Below, in pieces: positions 32,872-41,480 of a stretch of 64,000 nucleotides of DNA (its first letter is position 1; each line of letters starts with the position of its first letter). Under the pieces are notes generated by a model. It saw nothing but the letters and a program-made list of their open reading frames with translations, made no database searches and had not been told where the DNA came from. Location: assembly GCF_002091715.1 (NCBI RefSeq), contig NZ_BDAG01000036.1, positions 1 to 64,000 of the forward strand, read 5' to 3'. The position numbers and the translations under genes were made by a program. Origin of the DNA: Pseudomonas migulae NBRC 103157. Its GTDB lineage: Bacteria; Pseudomonadota; Gammaproteobacteria; Pseudomonadales; Pseudomonadaceae.

Positions 32872-34395
32872 ATGTCCCAGGCTGAAAAAATCGTTATCGC
32901 CGACGCCCCTCTGCGTTGGCAGGATGTCGTCGCAGTCGCCCGCCACGGCGCGCAGCTCGAGCTGTCGGCCCAGGCCTGGGCGCGGATCGAGAACGCTCAG
33001 GCGATCGTCCAGCGCATCGTCACCAGCGGCGAACGCGCTTACGGCGTCAACACCGGTCTGGGTGCGCTGTGCAACGTCTCGCTGAAAGACGAACAGCTGA
33101 GCCAACTGTCGCGTAACACCTTGCTCAGTCACGCCTGTGGCGTTGGCGCGCCACTGACTGACGAACAGACGCGCGCGATCATGTGCGCCGCCATCCGCAA
33201 CTACAGCCACGGCAAATCCGGTATCCATCGCCGGGTAGTCGAAGCGCTGCTGGCGCTGCTCAATCGCGGTATCACCCCGCAAGTGCCGTCCCAGGGCTCG
33301 GTGGGTTATCTGACCCACATGGCGCACATCGGCATCGCGCTGCTGGGTGTCGGCAATGTCAGCTATCGCGGGCAGATTGTTTCTGCGCAACAGGCCCTGG
33401 CCGAAGAAGGTCTGCAACCGGTTCAGCTCGGCGCCAAAGACGGCTTGTGCCTGGTCAACGGCACGCCGTGCATGAGCGGCCTCAGCTCCCTGGCGATTGC
33501 CGATGCCACGCGCCTGCTGCAATGGGCCGACGTGATCGGCGCCATGAGCTTCGAAGCCCAGCGGGGCCAGATCGCAGCGTTCGATGCCGAGATCATCGCC
33601 CTCAAGCCGCATCCGGGCATGCAGCAGGTCGGCATCAACCTGCGTTCGCTGCTCGATGGCAGTGAGGTGATTGCTTCGAGCAAAGGCATCCGCACCCAGG
33701 ATGCGCTGAGCATCCGTTCGATCCCGCAGGTCCACGGCGCTGCACGGGATCAACTGGCGCACGCGATCCAACAGATCGAAACCGAACTCAACGGCTGCAC
33801 CGACAACCCGTTGCTGCTGGGCACGCCGGACAATTTTCGCATCATGTCCCAGGCCAACCCGCACGGTCAGTCCGTGGCCATGGCCGCTGATTTGCTGGCC
33901 ATTGCCATGGCGGAAATCGGCTCCATCGCCGAGCGCCGTCTCGACCGTTTGATCAACCCGCACGTCAGCGGTCTGCCGGCCTTCCTGGTGGCCAATCCGG
34001 GGGTGAACTCCGGGATGATGATCGTGCAATACGTCGCCGCTTCGCTGTGTGCGGAAAACCGTCAACTGGCGCAACCGGCGGTGCTCGACAACTACGTGAC
34101 CTCGGGCCTGCAGGAAGACCATCTGAGCATGGGCACCAACGCCGCACTGAAGCTCCATCGCGCGCTGGAAAACTGCACGCAGATCCTCGCCATCGAGTAC
34201 CTGTTGGCGGCTCAGGCATTTGAATTCCTCAAAGAGCAGCGCTTCGGCGCAGGCACTGATACCGCCTGGCGTCTGCTGCGTGAACGGGTTCCGGCCTACG
34301 ATCAGGACCGCTGGCTGGCGCCGGATATCGCTGCGGCTGCCGGGGTTTTGAAAGATTCGAATTTGCTGCACAAGGCTTTGCCAAACCTGAACTGA
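32872..34395 (+). CDS. hutH1: Histidine ammonia-lyase homologue HutH1, catalytic residues lost
   Basis: 507 residues from the ATG of MSQAEKIVIADAPLRW, preceded by GAGG. The whole aromatic-amino-acid lyase fold is recognisable (AYGVNTGLGAL, NGTPCMSG, DNPLLLG, NPGVNSGMMIVQY, QEDHLSMG). However, the MIO-forming Ala-Ser-Gly is gone: GSVGYLTHMAH stands where HutH2 has GSVGASGDLAPLAH. The catalytic tyrosine of HutH2 (Y281, QDPYSLR) is Leu here (QDALSIR). It is in frame throughout, so it is not a simple decaying pseudogene. SBW25 is reported to have one non-functional HutH copy, which fits. Confidence 0.9.
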   Translation: MSQAEKIVIADAPLRWQDVVAVARHGAQLELSAQAWARIENAQAIVQRIVTSGERAYGVNTGLGALCNVSLKDEQLSQLSRNTLLSHACGVGAPLTDEQTRAIMCAAIRNYSHGKSGIHRRVVEALLALLNRGITPQVPSQGSVGYLTHMAHIGIALLGVGNVSYRGQIVSAQQALAEEGLQPVQLGAKDGLCLVNGTPCMSGLSSLAIADATRLLQWADVIGAMSFEAQRGQIAAFDAEIIALKPHPGMQQVGINLRSLLDGSEVIASSKGIRTQDALSIRSIPQVHGAARDQLAHAIQQIETELNGCTDNPLLLGTPDNFRIMSQANPHGQSVAMAADLLAIAMAEIGSIAERRLDRLINPHVSGLPAFLVANPGVNSGMMIVQYVAASLCAENRQLAQPAVLDNYVTSGLQEDHLSMGTNAALKLHRALENCTQILAIEYLLAAQAFEFLKEQRFGAGTDTAWRLLRERVPAYDQDRWLAPDIAAAAGVLKDSNLLHKALPNLN

Positions 34396-34515
34396 TTCCT
34401 ACATCAAACCAGCGTGCCAAGGCGCAAGCCCCCCAAAAGGCGGGAAGCGACGGACAACGGACATTTCCGGAGCGTCTGGTTAGTTAACAAAAAGACTCTC
34501 AAAAGGAGAATAAAA
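34396..34515. other. hutH1-hutH2 gap lacking hutTh, with an A-rich leader
   Basis: Only 120 bases separate the two lyase genes, so there is no room for the histidine permease gene hutTh that SBW25 carries here. The 3' end (34485-34515) is A-rich around the AAGGAG ribosome site (AACAAAAAGA, CAAAAGGAGAATAAAAG). It resembles the ARN-repeat sites bound by Hfq/Crc in catabolite repression. Confidence 0.5.
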
Positions 34516-36048
34516 GTGACTGCGCTAAATTTGATTCCCGGCCAACTGAGCCTCGCCCAACTGCGTGATATCTATCAGCAACCGGTCAAGATCACCCTCG
34601 ACAACAACGCCTCGGCACAGATCGAAGCCAGTGTTGCCTGCGTGGAACAGATCCTCGCCGAGAACCGCACCGCTTATGGCATCAACACCGGTTTCGGCCT
34701 GCTGGCCTCGACCCGCATCGCCAGCGAAGACCTGGAAAACCTGCAGCGCTCGCTGGTGCTGTCCCACGCCGCCGGTGTGGGCGAGCCGATCAGCGACGCG
34801 CTGGTCCGACTGGTCATGGTGCTCAAGGTCAACAGCCTGAGCCGTGGTTTCTCCGGTATTCGCCGCGTGGTCATCGACGCGTTGATCGCCCTGATCAACG
34901 CTGAGGTCTACCCGCACATTCCATTGAAAGGTTCGGTCGGTGCCTCCGGCGACCTGGCGCCGTTGGCCCACATGTCGCTGGTGCTACTGGGTGAAGGCAA
35001 GGCGCGCTACAAAGGCGAGTGGATGGAAGCGACCGAAGCGCTGAAAGTCGCCGGTCTGACGCCGTTGACCCTGGCCGCGAAAGAAGGCCTGGCGCTGCTT
35101 AACGGCACTCAGGTGTCCACTGCTTACGCCCTGCGCGGTCTGTTTGAAGGTGAAGATCTGTTCGCGGGCGCCCTGGCCCTTGGCGGCCTGACCGTCGAAG
35201 CGGTGCTGGGTTCGCGTTCGCCGTTCGACGCGCGGATTCATGCCGCACGTGGCCAGAAAGGCCAGATCGACGCCGCTGCCGCTTACCGCGACCTGCTGGG
35301 CGAGCGCAGTGAAGTCTCCGACTCGCACCAGAACTGCGAAAAGGTTCAGGACCCTTACTCCCTGCGCTGCCAGCCGCAAGTCATGGGCGCCTGCCTGACC
35401 CAGTTCCGTCAAGCCGCCGAAGTGTTGGCCGTTGAAGCCAACGCCGTTTCGGATAACCCGTTGGTGTTTGCTGCTGAAGGTGACGTGATCTCTGGCGGTA
35501 ACTTCCACGCCGAACCCGTCGCGATGGCCGCTGACAACATGGCCCTGGCCATCGCTGAAATCGGCTCGCTGAGCGAGCGCCGCATCTCGCTGATGATGGA
35601 CAAGCACATGTCGCAACTGCCGCCGTTCCTGGTGGCCAATGGCGGCGTGAACTCCGGTTTCATGATCGCTCAAGTGACTGCTGCGGCTCTCGCCAGCGAG
35701 AACAAGGCGTTGTCCCATCCACATTCGGTGGACAGCCTGCCGACGTCGGCGAACCAGGAAGACCACGTGTCGATGGCCCCGGCTGCTGGCAAGCGTTTGT
35801 GGGAAATGGCCGAGAACACCCGCGGGATTCTCGCGGTGGAATGGTTGGCGGCGGCTCAAGGCCTGGACCTGCGTAACGGTCTGAAGACCTCGCCAAAACT
35901 GGAGAAGGCTCGGGCGATTTTGCGTAAAGAAGTGCCGTTCTATGAGAAGGATCGCTTCTTTGCGCCGGACATCAATGCAGCGACTGAACTGCTGGCGACG
36001 CGTTGCCTGAATGAATTGGTGTCGGCGAAGTTGCTGCCTAGCCTGTAA
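34516..36048 (+). CDS. hutH2: Histidine ammonia-lyase HutH2
   Basis: Deaminates histidine to urocanate, the first step of the pathway. 510 residues from a GTG preceded by AAGGAG; an upstream in-frame ATG lacks a ribosome site. The MIO cofactor tripeptide is A143-S144-G145 in GSVGASGDLAPLAHMS. Catalytic tyrosines are Y54 (TAYGINTGFG) and Y281 (QDPYSLRCQPQVMG), and the NQEDHVSM motif is present. All key residues are intact, unlike HutH1, so this is presumably the working histidase. Confidence 0.97.
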   Translation: MTALNLIPGQLSLAQLRDIYQQPVKITLDNNASAQIEASVACVEQILAENRTAYGINTGFGLLASTRIASEDLENLQRSLVLSHAAGVGEPISDALVRLVMVLKVNSLSRGFSGIRRVVIDALIALINAEVYPHIPLKGSVGASGDLAPLAHMSLVLLGEGKARYKGEWMEATEALKVAGLTPLTLAAKEGLALLNGTQVSTAYALRGLFEGEDLFAGALALGGLTVEAVLGSRSPFDARIHAARGQKGQIDAAAAYRDLLGERSEVSDSHQNCEKVQDPYSLRCQPQVMGACLTQFRQAAEVLAVEANAVSDNPLVFAAEGDVISGGNFHAEPVAMAADNMALAIAEIGSLSERRISLMMDKHMSQLPPFLVANGGVNSGFMIAQVTAAALASENKALSHPHSVDSLPTSANQEDHVSMAPAAGKRLWEMAENTRGILAVEWLAAAQGLDLRNGLKTSPKLEKARAILRKEVPFYEKDRFFAPDINAATELLATRCLNELVSAKLLPSL

Positions 36049-36054
36049 GGGCGC

Positions 36055-36121
36055 CATCGCCAGCAAGCCGGCTCCTACAGGGACAACGCAATCCCCTGTA
36101 GGAGCCGGCTTGCTGGTGATA
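36055..36121. repeat. REP inverted pair inside the hut operon (hutH2/hutI)
   Basis: GCCAGCAAGCCGGCTCCTA and TAGGAGCCGGCTTGCTGG face each other around a short spacer, directly after hutH2. Confidence 0.9.
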
Positions 36122-36148
36122 CGATTTTGAAATTGTGGAGATTACGGG

Positions 36149-37354
36149 ATGAAAACCCTCTGGCAACACTGCCACGTCGCAACCATGGCGCAAGGCGTCT
36201 ACTCGATCATCGAGGATGCGGCCATCGTGACGTCCGGTGCGCGCATTGAGTGGATCGGCCCTCGCGCTGAACTGCCGGCGGGCGAATACCCGGCCGTCAA
36301 CGATTTGAAAGGGGCCTGGGTCACCCCGGGCCTGATCGACTGCCACACCCACACGGTGTTCGGCGGTAACCGCAGCGGTGAATTCGAGCAGCGTTTGCAA
36401 GGCGTCAGCTATGCGGAAATCGCAGCAGCCGGTGGCGGCATCGCCAGCACCGTGCGCGCAACCCGCGCGGCCAGCGAAGACGAATTGTTCGCCAGCGCCG
36501 CCAAGCGCCTGAAAAGCCTGATGCGTGACGGCGTCACCAGCATCGAAATCAAATCCGGTTACGGCCTCGATCTGGCAAACGAGCGCAAGATGCTGCAGGT
36601 CGCCCGCCGTCTCGGTGCCGAACTGCCAATCAGCGTACGCAGCACCTGCCTGGCGGCCCACGCCTTGCCGCCGGAGTATGTGGACCGCGCGGACGACTAC
36701 ATCGATCACATCTGCGCCGAGATGCTCCCCGCGCTCGCCGCCGAAGGGCTGGTGGATGCGGTGGACGCGTTCTGCGAATACCTGGCGTTCTCGCCAGCAC
36801 AAGTCGAGCGAGTGTTCGTCACTGCGCAAAAACTGGGCTTGCCGGTGAAACTGCACGCCGAGCAATTGTCATCGCTGCACGGTTCGAGTCTGGCGGCGCG
36901 TTATCACGCACTGTCGGCCGACCACCTGGAGTTCATGACCGAAGAAGACGCCATCGCCATGGCCGCGTCCGGCACCGTCGCGGTGTTGCTGCCGGGTGCG
37001 TTCTACTTTCTGCGTGAAACCCAGTTGCCGCCGATGGACGCGCTACGCAAACACGGCGTGAAAATCGCCGTCGCCAGCGACCTCAATCCCGGCACCTCGC
37101 CAGCGCTGTCGCTGCGCTTGATGCTGAACATGGCTTGCACCTGTTTGCGCATGACCCCGGAAGAAGCCCTGGCCGGTGCGACGATTCATGCCGCCGCCGC
37201 GCTGGGCATGGCCGACACCCATGGTTCGCTGGAAGCCGGCAAGGTCGCTGACTTCGTCGCCTGGCAAATCGATCGTCCCGCTGACCTGTCGTACTGGCTG
37301 GGCGGTGATCTGGAGAAACGCGTCGTGCGTCACGGCGTTGAAACGAGCGTTTAG
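36149..37354 (+). CDS. hutI: Imidazolonepropionase HutI
   Basis: Hydrolyses imidazolonepropionate to N-formimidoyl-glutamate, the third step. 401 residues, amidohydrolase family. Metal ligands occur in PGLIDCHTHTVFGGNRSGEFEQRL and KLHAEQLSS, with the later Asp in VASDLNPGTSP. SADHLEFM holds the substrate-side His. hutG begins ten bases after its stop. Confidence 0.97.
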   Translation: MKTLWQHCHVATMAQGVYSIIEDAAIVTSGARIEWIGPRAELPAGEYPAVNDLKGAWVTPGLIDCHTHTVFGGNRSGEFEQRLQGVSYAEIAAAGGGIASTVRATRAASEDELFASAAKRLKSLMRDGVTSIEIKSGYGLDLANERKMLQVARRLGAELPISVRSTCLAAHALPPEYVDRADDYIDHICAEMLPALAAEGLVDAVDAFCEYLAFSPAQVERVFVTAQKLGLPVKLHAEQLSSLHGSSLAARYHALSADHLEFMTEEDAIAMAASGTVAVLLPGAFYFLRETQLPPMDALRKHGVKIAVASDLNPGTSPALSLRLMLNMACTCLRMTPEEALAGATIHAAAALGMADTHGSLEAGKVADFVAWQIDRPADLSYWLGGDLEKRVVRHGVETSV

Positions 37355-37364
37355 GAGAACAGTT

Positions 37365-38168
37365 GTGGATAAGGTTCTGAACTTCAAACAAGGCCGCGTG
37401 CCGCTGCTGATCAGCATGCCCCACGCCGGCCTGCGCCTGACCCCGGCAGTCGAAGCCGGGTTGATCCCCGACGCGAAAAGCCTGCCGGACACGGACTGGC
37501 ACATTCCGAAACTTTACGAGTTCGCCACTGAACTTGGCGCCAGCACCTTGGCTGCCGAGTACTCGCGGTTTGTCATCGACCTGAACCGCCCGTCCGACGA
37601 CAAGCCTCTGTACGCAGGCGCGACCACCGGCCTGTACCCGGCGACATTGTTCGACGGCATTCCATTGTTCCGTGAGGGTATGGAACCGTCGGCAGCGGAA
37701 CGCGCGACCTATCTGGAACAGGTCTGGACGCCTTACCACAGCACGCTGCAGAACGAACTGGCACGACTGAAAGCCGAATTCGGCTATGCGTTGCTGTTCG
37801 ATGCGCATTCGATCCGCTCGATCATCCCGCACCTGTTTGACGGCAAGCTGCCGGACTTCAACCTGGGCACATTCAACGGTGCCAGTTGCGATCCACAGTT
37901 GGCCACTCAACTGGAGGCGATCTGCGCACGGCACGGCGACTACAGCCATGTACTGAACGGTCGTTTCAAGGGTGGCCACATTACCCGGCACTATGGCAAT
38001 CCGGCGGAAAACATTCATGCCGTGCAACTGGAATTGGGCCAGTGCACCTACATGGAAGAATTCGAGCCGTTCCGCTATCGCCCGGACCTGGCGGAGCCGA
38101 CACAAGTGGTGCTCAAGGAATTGCTGCAAGGGCTCCTGGCGTGGGGCGAAAAACACTACAACGCATAA
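37365..38168 (+). CDS. hutG: N-formylglutamate deformylase HutG
   Basis: Releases glutamate and formate, the last step. The start is a GTG with AGGAG seven bases upstream, ten bases after hutI; the longer open frame that begins inside hutI is rejected. 267 residues with LISMPHAG, TDWHIPKLYEFA, YSRFVIDLNRP, LLFDAHSIRSIIP and KGGHITRHYGNP, the last two holding probable zinc ligands. Last gene of the hut operon. Confidence 0.95.
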   Translation: MDKVLNFKQGRVPLLISMPHAGLRLTPAVEAGLIPDAKSLPDTDWHIPKLYEFATELGASTLAAEYSRFVIDLNRPSDDKPLYAGATTGLYPATLFDGIPLFREGMEPSAAERATYLEQVWTPYHSTLQNELARLKAEFGYALLFDAHSIRSIIPHLFDGKLPDFNLGTFNGASCDPQLATQLEAICARHGDYSHVLNGRFKGGHITRHYGNPAENIHAVQLELGQCTYMEEFEPFRYRPDLAEPTQVVLKELLQGLLAWGEKHYNA

Positions 38169-38170
38169 CC

Positions 38171-38264
38171 CCCTGTGAGAGCGGGCTTGCTCGCGAAGGC
38201 GGTGTGTCAGGCACCATTGATGTCGACTGGCACACCGCTTTCGCGAGCAAGCCCGCTCCCACAG
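38171..38264. repeat. REP inverted pair (GCGGGCTTGCTCGC class)
   Basis: GAGAGCGGGCTTGCTCGC faces GCGAGCAAGCCCGCTCCCA just after hutG. It could stabilise or end the hut transcript. No classical terminator is seen here. Confidence 0.9.
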
Positions 38265-38406
38265 TTAATCCGTTCACCTTAGTCGCCACCGTGCAAATCT
38301 CGGTCGCCACAGTTCGCTTTTGGTCTCACGCTGCTGCGTAATGTTCTGAGCACGGTGCAACAAGACACCGGGCCCATAATAAATCTGCCGCACGAGACCT
38401 CCCCCA

Positions 38407-39354
38407 ATGAAAAGACTGTTCACCCGCTGTCTCTCAATCCTCTGCGGTACCGCTCTTCTGAGCACCAGTGCTCTGGCCAGCGACGACGCTTCCTGCAAAG
38501 CCGTGCGCATGGGCGTGGTCAACTGGACCGACGTGATCGCCACCAGCGGCATGGCCGATGTGTTGCTCAACGGCCTTGGCTACGAAAGCAAACAAACCAG
38601 CGCCGTGCAGCAAATCATCTTCGCCGGCATCCGCGACAAGCGCCTCGACATCTTCCTCGGTTACTGGAAACCGGCGATGGACAACAACATTGCCCCGTTC
38701 GTGGCCGCCAATCAGCTGAAGGTCATGGCCAAGCCGAGTCTGGCCGACGCCCAGGCAACGCTCGCCGTGCCGGAGTACGTCGCCGACGCAGGGTTGAAAA
38801 CCTTTGCCGATATCGCCAGGTTCAAAGACAAGCTCGGCGGCAAGATTTACGGCATCGAGCCGGGTAGCGGTGCCAATACCACGATCAAAACCATGATCGA
38901 GACCAATCACTTCGGCTTGAAGGATTTCAAACTGATCGAGTCCGGTGAGGCCGGCATGCTGGCCGCCGTTCAGCGGGCGGTGAATCGTAAGGAATTCGTG
39001 GTGTTCGTCGGCTGGACCCCGCACCCGATGAACATCAACATGAAAATCACCTACCTGACCGGCAGCGAAGATGTTTACGGGCCGAACGAAGGGGCGGCCA
39101 CGGTCTCCACGGTGACGGCGCCGGACTACGCCGAACGTTGCCCGAACGTGAATCGTTTGTTGGAAAACCTCACGTTCACCGCCGCTCAGGAAAGTCAGCT
39201 GATGGTGCCGATCATGGAGCGCAAGACGCCGCAGGACGTTGCCAGGCAATGGCTGCGTGATCACCCGGAAGATCTTCAGCGCTGGCTGGCCGGCGTCAGC
39301 AGTTTTGACGGCAAGGATGGGGTAGCGACCGTACAGGCCAGCCTGAAAAACTGA
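38407..39354 (+). CDS. Betaine/choline-type ABC substrate-binding protein (orphan)
   Basis: 315 residues. The signal peptide is MKRLFTRCLSILCGTALLSTSALA. The mature part is OpuAC family: VRMGVVNWTDVIATSGMADVLLNGLGYE, LDIFLGYWKPAMDNNIAPF, GIEPGSGANTTIKTMIETN and VVFVGWTPHPMNINMKITYL. The aromatic residues in YW and GWTPHPMN match the cation-cage positions of choline/betaine/carnitine binders (CbcX, BetX, CaiX). No permease or ATPase gene adjoins, so it probably delivers its ligand to a shared transporter elsewhere, such as CbcWV. Exact ligand unknown. Confidence 0.85.
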   Translation: MKRLFTRCLSILCGTALLSTSALASDDASCKAVRMGVVNWTDVIATSGMADVLLNGLGYESKQTSAVQQIIFAGIRDKRLDIFLGYWKPAMDNNIAPFVAANQLKVMAKPSLADAQATLAVPEYVADAGLKTFADIARFKDKLGGKIYGIEPGSGANTTIKTMIETNHFGLKDFKLIESGEAGMLAAVQRAVNRKEFVVFVGWTPHPMNINMKITYLTGSEDVYGPNEGAATVSTVTAPDYAERCPNVNRLLENLTFTAAQESQLMVPIMERKTPQDVARQWLRDHPEDLQRWLAGVSSFDGKDGVATVQASLKN

Positions 39355-39368
39355 CCGTCACCGCAGAA

Positions 39369-39437
39369 CCTGTGGGAGCGAGGTCTGTGTGGCGAGGGGA
39401 CAAATCCCTTCGCCACACAGGCCTCGCGCCCACAGGT
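39369..39437. repeat. Hairpin-forming intergenic repeat (GTGGCGAGGG type)
   Basis: CCTGTGGGAGCGAGG-N-TGTGTGGCGAGGG faces CCTTCGCCACACAGGCCTCG and CCCACAGG. It is a nested palindrome of about 69 bases, different in core from the REP classes above, between the binding protein and the esterase gene. Confidence 0.8.
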
Positions 39438-39473
39438 TTGCGCCACTCTCCACAAAACCTCGGCACCCGACTC

Positions 39474-40427
39474 ATGGCTACTTACCCGCTATCCGCACAA
39501 ATGTTGGCCTTCGTCGAGAAAACCGTCAGCTTCAACAGCACTGACAGTAGCCTCGCCGGGATGCGCCAGGCCTACAGCGAGATGTGCCGGGCGTTCACCC
39601 CGCCGCGTCCCGCCGAGCTGTATGTCGTGGACTTCGAATTGGCCGGTGTGCCGGTGCGTTCGTATCAGCCGCCGGTTTCGCCGTCGACTGGCGGTAGTCC
39701 ATGCATTGTGTATCTGCACGGCGGCGGTTGGGTGGTGGGGGATCTGGATTCCCACGATTTCATCTGCGCCGAACTGGCGTCGACGCTTGGCGTGTTGGTG
39801 ATCGCCGTCGATTATCGTCTGGCGCCGGAGCATCCGTTTCCGGCGGGGTTCGACGATTGCCTGAAGGTCTGGCGAGCCCTGCGCTCCGGGCCGTTTCAAC
39901 TAGACCCCGCGCGTACGCTGGTGGCCGGCGACAGTGCCGGGGGCAATCTCGCCGCCGCGCTTTGCCTGGCATTGCGCGATGCGGGTGAGCCACTGCCAGC
40001 GGCACAGGTCCTGATCTATCCGGGACTGGGTGGCGACCAGCGGCTGGCGTCGCGCAGCGAATGCGTCGACGCGCCGTTGCTCAGCAGCAGCGACGTGGAC
40101 TGTTATCACGCCTTGTACTTGCGTGGCAGTCGACAGCCGGGCGCTTACGCGATGCCGTTGCTCGCCGAGGATCTCGGTGGCTTGCCGCCGGCGCTGATCG
40201 CTGTGGCGCAGTTCGATCCGCTGCGCGACGACGGTGTGCATTACGCCGAGAGACTCAACGTCGCGGGCGTTGCCGCGACACTTTATTACGGCGAGGGTCT
40301 GGTTCATGGCTGTTTGCGAGGGCGGGGCCAGGTCGCCGAGGTCGATGCGCTCTATGAAACACTGCTCGGCTATCTGGCTGAAAAAACGGGAGGCAAAACT
40401 CTGACTCAGCAAGGGCATGCTCATTGA
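39474..40427 (+). CDS. Alpha/beta hydrolase, HSL family (esterase/lipase)
   Basis: 317 residues starting at MATYPLSAQM; the frame extends upstream into a repeat and is rejected there. Oxyanion motif HGGGWVVGD, nucleophile GDSAGGN, Asp in QFDPLRDDG and His in LVHGCLR form the family-IV esterase triad. DYRLAPEHPFPA is also characteristic. The substrate is not evident. A short-chain ester of a quaternary amine is conceivable given the neighbouring binding protein, but this is only context. Confidence 0.9.
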   Translation: MATYPLSAQMLAFVEKTVSFNSTDSSLAGMRQAYSEMCRAFTPPRPAELYVVDFELAGVPVRSYQPPVSPSTGGSPCIVYLHGGGWVVGDLDSHDFICAELASTLGVLVIAVDYRLAPEHPFPAGFDDCLKVWRALRSGPFQLDPARTLVAGDSAGGNLAAALCLALRDAGEPLPAAQVLIYPGLGGDQRLASRSECVDAPLLSSSDVDCYHALYLRGSRQPGAYAMPLLAEDLGGLPPALIAVAQFDPLRDDGVHYAERLNVAGVAATLYYGEGLVHGCLRGRGQVAEVDALYETLLGYLAEKTGGKTLTQQGHAH

Positions 40428-40508
40428 CGTAAATCGGGTTTATGATGCCGGACGGCAGAATAATAGAAGTCCCCCCAGGGATGACCTCGACCCCTTACGG
40501 AGCGCGCA

Positions 40509-41480
40509 ATGCAGACTTTGTACCCGCAGATCAAACCCCACGCCCGGCACGATCTGGCCGTCGATGAAACCCACACCCTGTATGTCGACGAAAGCGGTTC
40601 ACCGGAAGGTTTGCCGGTGGTGTTCATCCACGGCGGCCCCGGCGCCGGGTGTGATGCACAGAGTCGCTGTTTTTTTGATCCGAACCTTTACCGCATTGTT
40701 ACCTTCGACCAGCGCGGTTGCGGTCGCTCCACTCCTCACGCCAGCCTGGAAAACAACACCACCTGGGATCTGGTCGCCGACCTTGAGCGGATTCGCCAAC
40801 ACCTGGGCATCGACAAATGGGTGCTGTTCGGCGGTTCGTGGGGCTCGACCCTGGCGCTGGCCTACGCGCAAACCCACCCGGAGCGTGTGCACGGTCTGAT
40901 TCTGCGCGGGATTTTTCTCTGCCGCCCGCAGGAAATCGAATGGTTCTATCAGGCGGGCGCCAGCCGACTGTTCCCCGATTACTGGCAGGACTACATCGCG
41001 CCGATCCCGCTGGACGAGCGTGAAGACCTGCTCAGCGCTTTCCACAAGCGCCTGACCGGCAACGACCAGATTGCCCAGATGCACGCAGCCAAGGCCTGGT
41101 CCACCTGGGAAGGCCGGACGGCGACCTTGCGTCCGAACCCGCTGGTGGTCGACCGGTTCTCCGAGCCACAGCGCGCGTTGTCGATTGCCCGTATCGAATG
41201 CCATTACTTCACCAACAATGCGTTCCTCGAGCCGAACCAGTTGATCCGCGACATGGGCAAGATCGCCCATTTGCCTGGCGTGATCGTGCACGGTCGTTAT
41301 GACGTGATCTGCCCGCTGGACAACGCCTGGGAATTGCATCAGAACTGGCCGAACAGTGAATTGCAGGTTATCCGTGACGCCGGGCATGCCGCTTCCGAGC
41401 CAGGCATTACCGATGCACTGGTGCGTGCCGCCGATCAGATGGCCCGGCGCTTGCTCGACCTGTCCCCAGAAGAAGCATGA
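40509..41480 (+). CDS. pip: Proline iminopeptidase
   Basis: Removes N-terminal proline from peptides in the cytosol. 323 residues, alpha/beta hydrolase fold. HGGPGAGC forms the oxyanion hole, the nucleophile is in FGGSWGSTLALAYAQTHPERV, the Asp region is VHGRYDVICPLDNAW and the His is in DAGHAASEP. The first 35 residues fit the Pip family (ARHDLAVDETHTLYVDESG). It overlaps dtd by four bases (ATGA). Confidence 0.95.
   Translation: MQTLYPQIKPHARHDLAVDETHTLYVDESGSPEGLPVVFIHGGPGAGCDAQSRCFFDPNLYRIVTFDQRGCGRSTPHASLENNTTWDLVADLERIRQHLGIDKWVLFGGSWGSTLALAYAQTHPERVHGLILRGIFLCRPQEIEWFYQAGASRLFPDYWQDYIAPIPLDEREDLLSAFHKRLTGNDQIAQMHAAKAWSTWEGRTATLRPNPLVVDRFSEPQRALSIARIECHYFTNNAFLEPNQLIRDMGKIAHLPGVIVHGRYDVICPLDNAWELHQNWPNSELQVIRDAGHAASEPGITDALVRAADQMARRLLDLSPEEA

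Noticed and set aside
37176..37364. Extension of hutG into hutI
   Set aside because: A GTG with AGGAG at 37353-37357 gives the family-typical N terminus, and the extension is out-of-frame hutI sequence.
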